DNA from: Flavobacteriales bacterium UBA1694
Lineage (GTDB): Bacteria > Bacteroidota > Bacteroidia > Flavobacteriales > Weeksellaceae
DNA: 14,902 nt
Direction of reading: 5' to 3'
NCBI GenBank assembly: GCA_002319955.1
Contig: DCJS01000005.1
Coordinates: forward strand, 1,065 to 15,966
Position numbers and translations under genes: made by a program. Below the pieces are notes generated by a model, which had not been told where the DNA came from, did not search any database, and was given only the letters and a program-made list of their open reading frames with translations. Numbering within the stretch: the stretch's first letter is position 1; each line of letters starts with the position of its first letter. This document shows, piece after piece, positions 1 to 7,510 of this stretch.

Positions 1-2444
1 CCTTCCATAAAGTCTAAGACATTTCGCTCAAGAGTCTTGCCGTCCATCTGTCCGTGGCCTGTGATCACTCGAGCGTCTGGAACAAGCCTTTGAATTAGCC
101 CTGCAATTTCTTTAAGGTTCTCAATGCGATTGTTTATAAAATAGACCTGGCCGTCGCGTTGCAACTCATAAGAAATGGCGTCGCGGATAAGTTCCTCGTC
201 GAAGCTCACGCTTTGGGTTTCGACAGGCTGACGGTTTGGCGGCGGCGTTTTTATAACCGATAAATCCCGAGCTGCCATCAAAGAGAATTGTAAGGTTCGC
301 GGAATGGGTGTGGCTGTCAGGGTTAGGGTGTCCACATCGCTCTTTAATGTTTTCAGTTTGTCTTTCACCCCCACACCAAATTTGTGCTCCTCATCAATAA
401 TTAAAAGGCCTAAATCTTTAAATGCAATATCTTTACTCACCAGTTGGTGCGTCCCGATCACAATATCAATCTTTCCGTTTTTCAGCCCTTCCTTGGTCTC
501 AGATTTCTGTTTCGCACTTCGAAACCGGTTCAAGTAAGATACCGTCACCGGAAACTCTTTGAGGCGTTCTTGAAAACTCCGGAAATGTTGAAAGGCGAGA
601 ATCGTGGTGGGAACAAGTACAGCCACCTGTTTCCCATCGGTCGCGGCTTTAAATGCGGCTCTTATGGCGACTTCGGTTTTGCCAAACCCCACGTCTCCAC
701 AAACAAGTCGGTCCATGACTTGCTCAGCTTCCATATCTTTTTTTACGTCGTGGGTCGCCTTTTCTTGATCCGGAGTATCCTCATAGAGAAAGCTCGCTTC
801 GAGTTCATTTTGTAAATACGTGTCAGGGGTAAAGGCAAAGCCTTTTGCACTTTTACGTTTTGCGTAGAGTTGTATAAGATCAAAGGCAATCTGCTTAACT
901 TTTGCCTTCGTTTTGGCCTTAAGGGATTTCCACGCCGGGGAGCCAAGTTTGGAAAGCACGACGTCTTTTCCGTCTGGGCCCGTGTATTTTGAAATTTTAT
1001 GAAGCGAATGAATACTGACGTAAAGCAAATCTTGATTCTTATAGGTTAGCTTAAAGCATTCCTGAATCTTCCCATTATTATTCACCTTTACTAGGCCCAT
1101 AAACTTCCCGATACCGTGGTCGATATGGGTGATGTAGTCGCCCACCTGCAAGGCCATGAGATCCTTCAGGGTCAGCTGCTCTGATTTCGCGAATTCATTC
1201 TTCGCTTTATAACGCTGAAAACGGTCAAATATTTGGTGATCGGTGTAAACCGAAATTTTTAGTTGTGGATCAATAAATCCTTCATGAAGTTCTGATTTAA
1301 AACTTTTAAACTGCGCCTCATGCGAGAGCTCTTCAAGGATACTTTCTAAGCGCTCTTTTTGTTTTTCTGAACTAAAAGAAATCCACGTCTCAAACCCCTC
1401 GCTTGCTTTTCGTTTTAAGTCTTCCGCCAAGAATTCAAAGTTTTTATGAAAAATCGGCTGAGGGATTTGTCCATACTCAATCACCTTAGAGCCAGCAATC
1501 TTTTGGGAGCAAAAGTCCACCCGTGAAAAGCGATTCAAAGCAAGTTCAAGCCCCTTTTTTGAACTGAACAACTCCTGGGGCGTTTGGTGTTTTAGATCTT
1601 TATTTAGTTCTTTAAAATTCGTCTGAGCTTTCTCAAAAAACGCTTCAACTTGCCCTAAACCAAGTCCTAAATTTTTACTTACTACAAACGTATCACTGGG
1701 TAACAACTGTAAAAAATCGACCCTTTGCGAACTGGTCGAATAACTCATATTGGACACCAACTGAAAGGATTCGACCTTCTCCAAGGAAAGCTGAGTTTCC
1801 AGATCGAAGGACTTTATTGATTCAATTTCACTTCCAAATAAACTAAGTCGGTAGGGCTGTTCATTTGAATAGGAATAAATATCAACGATTCCACCACGCA
1901 CAGAGAACTCACCAGGTTCAGAGACAAAGTCGCAGCGCGTAAAATGGTAGCGTTCCGTCAGCTCCTGTTCCAGCTGCGAACCAATTGAATCACCGGTGCG
2001 AATGGTTTGAGAGATTCGCGAAAAGTCTTCCTTCTTTAAAACCTTTTCGCAAAGCGCTTTGTAGGGTGCAACAATTACTTTTGCGCTGGGATCGGCAATA
2101 AGGCGGTTTAGCACGTCTGTTCTCAGGACTAAATTCGCATTTTGAACCTTGTCCAACTGGTAGGGATTCATATGAGAGGGTGGGAAATAGAGCACTTTTT
2201 CCTGGCCTAAAATTTCTTCAAGTTCCGTGCTCGCATAAAGTCCGGCCTCCTTATCAGGCACTAGGTAAAGCACCGTTCTGTTTTGCGTAATTGCAAGCTC
2301 GGCCACAAAAAGGGAAAGGGAACTTCCTACAAAGCCTTTAACACTTAAAGGCTCACCCAGGTGTAGAGATTCTATAATCTGTTTTCCAAACTCTTTTGAA
2401 AAGAGTTGAGGCAGAAGCGTGTCACGCAGACTTTTTAATGACAT
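1..2444 (-). CDS. mfd: Transcription-repair coupling factor Mfd (N-terminal 814 residues; C-terminus beyond window)
   Basis: Mfd is a DNA translocase that pushes stalled RNA polymerase off damaged template and recruits UvrA for nucleotide excision repair. Reading the minus strand from ATG at 2444 gives an uninterrupted frame to the window edge. Visible parts in order: a UvrB-like N-terminal region (degenerate P-loop area VKGFVGSS, then PPSHMNPY); the CarD-like RNA polymerase interaction domain around residues 434-451 (VGDYITHIDHGIGKF); the helicase P-loop GDVGFGKTE at 583-591; the Walker B box DEEHKFG at 684-690; TATPIPRTL; and the start of the RecG-like translocation motif (GHGQM). Roughly 300 C-terminal residues, including the UvrA-masking domain, should lie outside, judging by the usual family length near 1,100. 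The gene diverges from the GH3 gene and has its own promoter (2503-2534). Identification is secure; no frameshift was seen at the motifs checked. Confidence 0.97.
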   Translation of the reverse strand, partial: MSLKSLRDTLLPQLFSKEFGKQIIESLHLGEPLSVKGFVGSSLSLFVAELAITQNRTVLYLVPDKEAGLYASTELEEILGQEKVLYFPPSHMNPYQLDKVQNANLVLRTDVLNRLIADPSAKVIVAPYKALCEKVLKKEDFSRISQTIRTGDSIGSQLEQELTERYHFTRCDFVSEPGEFSVRGGIVDIYSYSNEQPYRLSLFGSEIESIKSFDLETQLSLEKVESFQLVSNMSYSTSSQRVDFLQLLPSDTFVVSKNLGLGLGQVEAFFEKAQTNFKELNKDLKHQTPQELFSSKKGLELALNRFSRVDFCSQKIAGSKVIEYGQIPQPIFHKNFEFLAEDLKRKASEGFETWISFSSEKQKERLESILEELSHEAQFKSFKSELHEGFIDPQLKISVYTDHQIFDRFQRYKAKNEFAKSEQLTLKDLMALQVGDYITHIDHGIGKFMGLVKVNNNGKIQECFKLTYKNQDLLYVSIHSLHKISKYTGPDGKDVVLSKLGSPAWKSLKAKTKAKVKQIAFDLIQLYAKRKSAKGFAFTPDTYLQNELEASFLYEDTPDQEKATHDVKKDMEAEQVMDRLVCGDVGFGKTEVAIRAAFKAATDGKQVAVLVPTTILAFQHFRSFQERLKEFPVTVSYLNRFRSAKQKSETKEGLKNGKIDIVIGTHQLVSKDIAFKDLGLLIIDEEHKFGVGVKDKLKTLKSDVDTLTLTATPIPRTLQFSLMAARDLSVIKTPPPNRQPVETQSVSFDEELIRDAISYELQRDGQVYFINNRIENLKEIAGLIQRLVPDARVITGHGQMDGKTLERNVLDFME

Positions 2445-2473
2445 AAATTAAAGTGCTAAATGCAGAAAAACGA

Positions 2474-2490
2474 TTTCAGGATCCCTGAAA
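2474..2490. repeat. Inverted repeat in the mfd leader
   Basis: TTTCAGG-ATC-CCTGAAA is a perfect 7-bp inverted repeat with a 3-base spacer. It lies about 30 bases upstream of the mfd start codon, just downstream of the predicted mfd transcription start. It could be a hairpin near the 5' end of the mfd mRNA or a protein-binding dyad; the sequence alone does not decide. Confidence 0.5.
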
Positions 2491-2502
2491 CCGGTATTTA
2501 GG

Positions 2503-2534
2503 CAAAGGTAGTGTTTTTGAAAAAAATAAACCAA
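2503..2534 (-). promoter_or_regulatory. Predicted mfd promoter
   Basis: On the minus strand, TACCTTTG at 2510-2503 matches the Bacteroidota -7 consensus TAnnTTTG, and TTG at 2534-2532 lies 21 bases upstream as the -33 element. This puts the transcription start near 2497 and gives a leader of about 50 bases that contains the inverted repeat at 2474-2490. Confidence 0.6.
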
Positions 2535-2550
2535 GGGTGGTATTTTTTAC

Positions 2551-2558
2551 TAAATTTG
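2551..2558 (+). promoter_or_regulatory. -7 box for the GH3 gene, directly abutting the start codon
   Basis: TAAATTTG is an exact TAnnTTTG match and only four bases (CTTA) separate it from the ATG at 2563. Since transcription in this phylum begins a few bases after the box, the mRNA is predicted to be leaderless. No TTG was found at the usual -33 distance, so confidence rests on the box and its spacing. Confidence 0.55.
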
Positions 2559-2562
2559 CTTA

Positions 2563-4065
2563 ATGATCCTTTTTCTAAAGAAAACACTAGCGAGGCTGTG
2601 GGCCAAGCGCCACGTTCAGAAAACAACACAGTTCAAATCTAGCGCCCTTTTAGACCAAGAGGCCTTGCTTTTGGAGCTCGTCTCGAGTGCCAAGAAAACG
2701 CTCTTTGGATTACAGCACGATTTTCAGAGCATTCAAAGCACGGCGAACTACCAAGCTCAAGTTCCCATCAGCGACTACGAAAGATTTCGCCCTTTTATTG
2801 AAAAAATAAAACGCGGAGAGTCTAACATTCTTTGGCCTGGGTTGCCGCTTTATTTTGCAAAGACCTCTGGCACTACGTCGGGATCCAAATTCATCCCGAT
2901 TTCCAAAGAAGGAATGCCCTATCAGATCCAAGCCGCTCAAAGTGCGATTTTTCATTACATCGAGCAGAAGAATGCCGCCGATTTTGTCAATGGAAAAATG
3001 ATTTTTCTTCAAGGTTCCCCGCAACTTGAACAAATCAATGGAATCAACACCGGACGCCTCTCGGGAATTGTGGCGCACCATATCCCTTCTTACCTCCAGG
3101 CAAACAGACTTCCAAGCCACCAAACCAACCTCATTGAAGACTGGGAAGAGAAAATTGATAAAATAGTCGAAGAGACGCAAAATGAAAACATGACGCTCAT
3201 CTCAGGGATTCCCCCGTGGCTTGTGATGTACTTCGAGAAACTAACGGCGAAAACGGGTAAAAAAATTACGGAGCTCTTTCCAAACCTTCAACTTCTTATT
3301 ACTGGAGGCGTGAATTATGAGCCCTATCGTGAAAAAATGAACGATCTGCTAGGTAGACCCGTGGATACGATCCAAACATTTCCTGCCAGTGAGGGCTTCT
3401 TTGCCTTTCAAGACGATTTTGAAAAAGAGGGGCTACTGCTTCTCACCAACCACGGTATTTTTTATGAATTCATCCCTCTAGAGCAGTATGGAAAACCTGA
3501 CGCCTCAAGACTAACCCTGAAGGATGTTGAACTAAACACCGATTACGCACTGATACTAACAACCAATTCTGGTCTTTGGAGTTATTCAATTGGCGATGTG
3601 GTTCGCTTCATTTCGAAAAACCCTTACCGAATTTTAGTTTCAGGAAGAACCAAACACTTTACCTCCGCATTTGGGGAGCACGTGATTGCCATCGAAGTGG
3701 AGAAAGCAATGGAAAAGGCTTTAAAAATGCATGGAGCTCAAATGACTGAATTTCACCTCGCCCCGCAGGTCGATCCTAAGGAGGGTCTTCCCTACCACGA
3801 ATGGTTTATTGAATTTGAGAAAAAACCAAACGATCTTAACGCCTTCGCTCTCGATTTAGATCAGGCCCTACAAGATCAAAACTCCTATTACAAGGATTTA
3901 ATACAAGGTAGCGTCCTAAGAGCCCTCAAATTATGTGTCCTTGAAAAAGGAGCCTTTAATGACTATGCGAAATCTCAAGGCAAATTAGGTGGACAGAATA
4001 AAATTCCTCGCCTCGCAAATGACCGAAAAATTGGCGATCTACTAAGCCCCTTGGAAGAATCTTAA
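2563..4065 (+). CDS. GH3-family adenylate-forming (acyl-acid amido synthetase-like) protein
   Basis: A 500-residue member of the GH3 family, named after plant auxin-responsive enzymes that adenylate a carboxylic acid and conjugate it to an amine, usually an amino acid. The three ATP/AMP-binding motifs are visible: TSGTTSGSKF at residues 101-110, FPASEG at 273-278 (plant enzymes have a similar box ending in EG), and YSIGD at 341-345. No signal peptide is evident, so it should be cytoplasmic; the hydrophobic start MILFLKK is too short for a membrane segment. The ATG at 2563 is supported by the -7 box four bases upstream. The gene stands alone between mfd (divergent) and the SMR gene (convergent), so context gives no substrate. 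The family call is firm; the acyl and amine substrates in bacteria are unknown to me. Confidence 0.9.
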   Translation: MILFLKKTLARLWAKRHVQKTTQFKSSALLDQEALLLELVSSAKKTLFGLQHDFQSIQSTANYQAQVPISDYERFRPFIEKIKRGESNILWPGLPLYFAKTSGTTSGSKFIPISKEGMPYQIQAAQSAIFHYIEQKNAADFVNGKMIFLQGSPQLEQINGINTGRLSGIVAHHIPSYLQANRLPSHQTNLIEDWEEKIDKIVEETQNENMTLISGIPPWLVMYFEKLTAKTGKKITELFPNLQLLITGGVNYEPYREKMNDLLGRPVDTIQTFPASEGFFAFQDDFEKEGLLLLTNHGIFYEFIPLEQYGKPDASRLTLKDVELNTDYALILTTNSGLWSYSIGDVVRFISKNPYRILVSGRTKHFTSAFGEHVIAIEVEKAMEKALKMHGAQMTEFHLAPQVDPKEGLPYHEWFIEFEKKPNDLNAFALDLDQALQDQNSYYKDLIQGSVLRALKLCVLEKGAFNDYAKSQGKLGGQNKIPRLANDRKIGDLLSPLEES

Positions 4066-4071
4066 ATTAAG
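4061..4071. repeat. Palindrome containing both convergent stop codons
   Basis: CTTAA-A-TTAAG is an 11-base palindrome that holds the TAA of the GH3 gene (4063-4065) and the TAA of the SMR gene (4069-4067 on the minus strand). It has no GC stem or T-run and is probably a by-product of two facing TAA codons, not a terminator. Confidence 0.4.
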
Positions 4072-4405
4072 CGCTCACCAATTTTAGCCCCACCACCGAA
4101 GCAATCAAGGTTCCAGCAAAAAAGAGTCTCCATACAGTGGCTGGTTCTTGAAAGATTAAAATCCCGACTATAACGCCCCCGACGGCGCCGATTCCAGTCC
4201 AAACGGCATAAGCCGTTCCAATTGGAATTGGGTTAGATCCCACAGATATTGATTTGTACATCATGAACATTGAAATGAAAAGGCATAGTCCAAACCCGAG
4301 CCACCAGTAAAGGCTTTCCTTACCCTGCGTTTCTTGCGCCTTGCCTAGGCAGGCTGCAAACCCGGTTTCAAAAAGTCCGGCAACTATTAAAATAATCCAA
4401 TTCAT
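4067..4405 (-). CDS. Small multidrug resistance family transporter, Gdx/SugE type
   Basis: A 112-residue protein with four predicted membrane helices, the standard length for SMR transporters, which work as proton-coupled dimers in the inner membrane. The essential glutamate of helix 1 is E13 (AGLFE). The GTAYAVWTGIGAVGG segment in helix 3 matches the SugE/Gdx branch, whose studied members export guanidinium, better than the polyaromatic-cation EmrE branch. The start MNWIILIVAG aligns with SugE. An in-frame ATG at 4441 would add 12 residues but would place the predicted -7 box inside the coding region, so 4405 was chosen. It diverges from an MFS exporter and faces the GH3 gene with one base between stops. 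SMR membership is certain; guanidinium as substrate is inferred from the subgroup. Confidence 0.92.
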   Translation of the reverse strand: MNWIILIVAGLFETGFAACLGKAQETQGKESLYWWLGFGLCLFISMFMMYKSISVGSNPIPIGTAYAVWTGIGAVGGVIVGILIFQEPATVWRLFFAGTLIASVVGLKLVSA

Positions 4406-4410
4406 GGGCG

Positions 4411-4441
4411 CAAAATTAAGTAAAATGGCCCTAAAGTGCAA
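4411..4441 (-). promoter_or_regulatory. Predicted promoter of the SMR gene (leaderless)
   Basis: On the minus strand TTG (4441-4439), a 20-base gap, and TAATTTTG (4418-4411) match the Bacteroidota -33/-7 pattern. Only five bases separate the box from the ATG at 4405, so a leaderless mRNA is predicted and there is no room for a guanidine riboswitch. Confidence 0.65.
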
Positions 4442-4491
4442 TTCACAAAAAAAAGTATCCCGTGCAGGTAAATTCCTCGCTGCCCTTTTAA

Positions 4492-4499
4492 TACATTTG
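4492..4499 (+). promoter_or_regulatory. -7 box for the MFS gene, four bases from the start codon
   Basis: TACATTTG is an exact TAnnTTTG match followed by AGCC and the ATG at 4504. A leaderless transcript is predicted. No clear TTG sits at the expected -33 distance. Confidence 0.5.
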
Positions 4500-4503
4500 A
4501 GCC

Positions 4504-5742
4504 ATGATTTCCAGAGAGCCCATTAAGACGCTTCTAATCCCCCAATTTCGAGATATAATTGTGGGGCGCTTTTTTTTAGTCTTGTCTTTCCGTATGCTTT
4601 CCACGCTTTTAGGCTGGTGGATTTACGATTTAACGGGCGATCCTTTCGCCATTGGTTTAATTGGACTCTCCGAGGTAATCCCAGCGGTGAGTTCCGCCCT
4701 TTACGCTGGCCATGTCATTGACAACTCGGAGAAAAAGAGGCTTTTACTGATTTGCAATTACCTCTATGTCCTACTGATTGGATCGCTCGCCGTGCTTGCT
4801 TATTACCAAAGTGATTTACACCATTTTACGGGGATAGAACTCACATACTTTATCTACGGAACCATTTTTTTAACCGGTTTTTGCCGCGCCTTTCTAGGCC
4901 CTCTTGTTCCCTCAATGATACCAAAGATCGTGGGGCCCATTCGTCTTGCGTCCGCGATTACAGTGAATCAAGCGACCTTTCTTACGGCTTCGGTAAGCGG
5001 CCATGCGCTAGGCGGCTTTTTCATCCATTGGTTCGGTATCCCAGGCACCATGTTCTGTATTGTGGGACTCATGCTCTTAGCTTCAGTCTTCTTTTGGCGA
5101 CTACCACTGCATCCAAGCGAGGCGATAAACAAGGGGGTCAGAGCACTGGAAAGCATGAAAGAGGGACTCGCCTATATTTACCGCACCAAAGAAATTCTCG
5201 GGGCACTTCTGCTCGATATGTTTGCCGTTTTGTTCGGCGGCGCTGTGGCAATGATTCCTGTGTTTGCTAAAGACCTTTTAAATGTGGGGTCCGAAGGGTT
5301 TGGTTTTTTAAATGCAGCTGCGGACATTGGGGCTATGGTCGTTATTATCACCCTAGCCTTTGTGCCTCTTAAAAAGGACCAAGGGAAACTCCTTCTTATT
5401 GCCGTTGCGGGATTTGGCCTATGTATTATTGGCTTTGGTCTCTCCCAATGGTACTGGCTATCCTTCTTCTTCCTAGTCCTAAGTGGAATTCTCGATGGGA
5501 TTTCTGTGGTAATCCGAGGAACGATCGTTCAACTTAAAACCCCTGAACACATCCGGGGTCGGGTTTTAAGTGTTAACTCAATATTCATAATGTCCAGCAA
5601 TGAACTTGGCCAATTTGAAAGCGGCGTTGCCGCGAAACTTTTGGGCGTTGCACGCTCGGTGGTTTTTGGAGGCACCATGACGGTTTTAATCGCTATTTTT
5701 GTCGCTAAGAAAATCCCAAAGCTAAGACGCATGCAGTACTAA
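4504..5742 (+). CDS. MFS transporter, EntS-like (MFS_3) exporter
   Basis: A 412-residue inner-membrane protein with about 10-12 hydrophobic helices, the usual size for a major facilitator. The N-terminal FRMLSTLLGWWIYDLTGDP segment, the NQATFLTASVSGHALGG stretch in the first half, and the TPEHIRGRVLSVN loop followed by SSNELGQFESG in the second half are typical of the EntS/MFS_3 branch, whose best-known member exports the siderophore enterobactin. No siderophore biosynthesis genes are nearby, so the substrate cannot be named. The gene diverges from the SMR exporter across 98 bases, a layout compatible with shared control, although each gene has its own -7 box. The start at 4504 is supported by that box. 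The family call is confident; the EntS resemblance is a recollection from motifs, not a search. Confidence 0.88.
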   Translation: MISREPIKTLLIPQFRDIIVGRFFLVLSFRMLSTLLGWWIYDLTGDPFAIGLIGLSEVIPAVSSALYAGHVIDNSEKKRLLLICNYLYVLLIGSLAVLAYYQSDLHHFTGIELTYFIYGTIFLTGFCRAFLGPLVPSMIPKIVGPIRLASAITVNQATFLTASVSGHALGGFFIHWFGIPGTMFCIVGLMLLASVFFWRLPLHPSEAINKGVRALESMKEGLAYIYRTKEILGALLLDMFAVLFGGAVAMIPVFAKDLLNVGSEGFGFLNAAADIGAMVVIITLAFVPLKKDQGKLLLIAVAGFGLCIIGFGLSQWYWLSFFFLVLSGILDGISVVIRGTIVQLKTPEHIRGRVLSVNSIFIMSSNELGQFESGVAAKLLGVARSVVFGGTMTVLIAIFVAKKIPKLRRMQY

Positions 5743-5782
5743 TTCATACCACCACTTTTTTACTTTCGCTCCAAACAACAAC

Positions 5783-5791
5783 TTATCCACA
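5783..5791 (+). promoter_or_regulatory. Perfect DnaA box upstream of dnaB
   Basis: TTATCCACA is an exact match to the high-affinity DnaA box (TTATNCACA). It lies 97 bases before the dnaB start codon. A one-mismatch box, TAATTCACA on the minus strand, lies at 5847-5839. Between them and the gene the DNA is AT-rich. DnaA control of dnaB transcription or DnaA titration are both possible; two sites are too few to claim an origin. Confidence 0.5.
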
Positions 5792-5875
5792 GTGTTAAAG
5801 GCTGCTATTGAAAGGGTTTATGAAAAATATAAAATGAATGTGAATTACTTTATTTTATTGGAGCTGCAAAAAAAC

Positions 5876-5883
5876 TATCTTTG
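5876..5883 (+). promoter_or_regulatory. -7 box for dnaB, four bases from the start codon
   Basis: TATCTTTG is an exact TAnnTTTG match followed by CTAA and the ATG at 5888. A TTG at 5858-5860 lies 15 bases upstream, slightly closer than usual for the -33 element. A leaderless dnaB-rnhA transcript is predicted. Confidence 0.6.
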
Positions 5884-5887
5884 CTAA

Positions 5888-7501
5888 ATGGCTCAAACCG
5901 AAACTTTATCCTCATTAATCCATGGGAATTTTGCCAAGGAACTTTCAATTTCCCAAGGCAAAATGCCGCCCAATGCCGTTGACTTCGAAAAACTCGTTTT
6001 AGGGACCTTTTTAATAGACAAAAAAGGCCTGGATTACACGATTGATTTACTGCAACCAGAAGTTTTTTATGACCCCAGACACCAGGTTATTTTTGAAGCC
6101 ATCTTAAAATTATTCCAAGACAACCACCCTGTGGATCTAATGACGGTCATTCAGGAACTTAAACGTCTTGAGAAACTTCAATTAGCTGGGGGTGACCACT
6201 ATATCGTTGAACTGACCCTAGGGGTAAGTTCCTCTGCGCACATTGAGTACCACGTTCGTATTATTCTGGAAAAATACATTCTTAGAAGTCTCATAAATGT
6301 GTCTGCCAACGTGATAGACAATTCTTATAAAGAATCGACCGATGTGTTTGAACTCCTGGACAAAGCGGAGCAGAGCTTTTTTGAAATCACCAACGGCACG
6401 ATCAAAAAAGGGTTTGATACAGCCAACACGCTTGTAAAGCAGGCCGTGGAAACCATAAAATCTTTGAAAGATAAAGAAGGGCTCTCAGGAATTCCCTCTG
6501 GATTCACCGCCCTTGACAACGCGACGGGCGGCTGGCAAAATTCTGATTTAATTATTATCGCCGCAAGACCCGCAATGGGAAAAACGGCCTTTCTACTGTC
6601 CATGGCAAGGAACATCGCCGTGGGTCACAAAATACCGCTCGCTTTATTTTCATTAGAAATGGCCTCTGTGCAGCTAATCACCCGGATGATCTCTTCTGAA
6701 ACTGGAATCTCTTCAGAGAAACTACGCAAAGGGCAGATGGCCGACGACGAGTGGCAACGCCTTTATTCAAACGTTTCTGAACTTGAAAACGCCCCGTTAT
6801 TCATTGACGAGACGCCCTCGCTCTCTGTATTTGATTTTAGAGCAAAGTGCCGACGACTCGTTATGCAGCACGGTGTTAAAATCATCATGGTTGACTACCT
6901 TCAATTGATGACTGCCAACAGTGGTGGGAAAAACGGTGGAAATAGAGAACAAGAAATCGCTATGATATCGCGGTCTTTAAAAGCAATCGCTAAAGAACTA
7001 AATGTTCCTGTAGTGGCACTCTCGCAGCTGTCAAGAAGTGTTGAGAGCAGACCTGGAAAACGCCCGCAACTCTCTGACCTAAGAGAATCCGGAGCTATCG
7101 AGCAGGATGCGGATATCGTGTCGTTTATTTTCCGTCCTGAATACTATAAAATTGCGACCTGGGATAACGACGAGGAAGGCATGGAGACAACCACAGAAAA
7201 CCAAGCCGAACTTATCATTGCGAAGCACCGTAACGGCGCCACAGAAGACGTGCGCTTATCCTTCATTAAAAACTTAGGAAAATTCGCAGACTTAGATCTT
7301 TACGGCGACGGCTTTGGCCAAGGCTATGGTGGTGCGCAGTTTACCAACCAGGATTCCAGCAGCTCATTTGACCATTTAAGAAAGGGCATTGAGCCCTCAA
7401 GCGCATTTGATGCGCCCGATAATTCAAGCTATTCTGGGCTTTCCGGTTCCTCCATGAACGATTTTGAGGACGAGTCCTCAGACGAAGAATTACCATTTTA
7501 A
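5888..7501 (+). CDS. dnaB: Replicative DNA helicase DnaB
   Basis: DnaB is the hexameric 5'-3' helicase that opens the fork and binds primase. The 537-residue product has the N-terminal primase-contact domain (starting near NAVDFEKLVLGTFL), a linker, and the RecA-like motor. The P-loop ARPAMGKT is at residues 226-233, Walker B MVDYLQL at 334-340, followed by ALSQLSRSVESR, SDLRESGAIEQDAD and the AKHRNG region. No intein interrupts it. After the motor comes a Gly/Ser/Asn-rich, probably disordered tail that turns acidic and ends DEELPF, resembling the SSB C-terminal tip; it makes the protein longer than the E. coli enzyme (about 470 residues). rnhA follows after nine bases in the same frame. The start is fixed by the -7 box at 5876-5883, and a perfect DnaA box lies upstream. 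Confidence 0.97.
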   Translation: MAQTETLSSLIHGNFAKELSISQGKMPPNAVDFEKLVLGTFLIDKKGLDYTIDLLQPEVFYDPRHQVIFEAILKLFQDNHPVDLMTVIQELKRLEKLQLAGGDHYIVELTLGVSSSAHIEYHVRIILEKYILRSLINVSANVIDNSYKESTDVFELLDKAEQSFFEITNGTIKKGFDTANTLVKQAVETIKSLKDKEGLSGIPSGFTALDNATGGWQNSDLIIIAARPAMGKTAFLLSMARNIAVGHKIPLALFSLEMASVQLITRMISSETGISSEKLRKGQMADDEWQRLYSNVSELENAPLFIDETPSLSVFDFRAKCRRLVMQHGVKIIMVDYLQLMTANSGGKNGGNREQEIAMISRSLKAIAKELNVPVVALSQLSRSVESRPGKRPQLSDLRESGAIEQDADIVSFIFRPEYYKIATWDNDEEGMETTTENQAELIIAKHRNGATEDVRLSFIKNLGKFADLDLYGDGFGQGYGGAQFTNQDSSSSFDHLRKGIEPSSAFDAPDNSSYSGLSGSSMNDFEDESSDEELPF

Positions 7502-7510
7502 CCCGAAGCT

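Noticed and set aside
304..946. Open frames at 304-537 and 444-815 (plus) and 743-946 (minus)
   Set aside because: They lie inside mfd in other frames, have no family motifs and low-complexity or basic translations; Mfd helicase motifs are intact across the same DNA.
2474..2490. GGATCC palindrome within the mfd leader repeat
   Set aside because: A six-base palindrome alone is expected by chance; only the 7-bp arms around it were kept as a feature.
4406..4441. Upstream ATG for the SMR gene at 4441
   Set aside because: It would add 12 residues not seen in SugE-type proteins and would place the TAATTTTG promoter box inside the coding region.
5743..5887. Possible replication origin upstream of dnaB
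   Set aside because: Only one perfect and one imperfect DnaA box next to an AT-rich stretch; no cluster of boxes and no dnaA gene nearby. A regulatory role is more economical.
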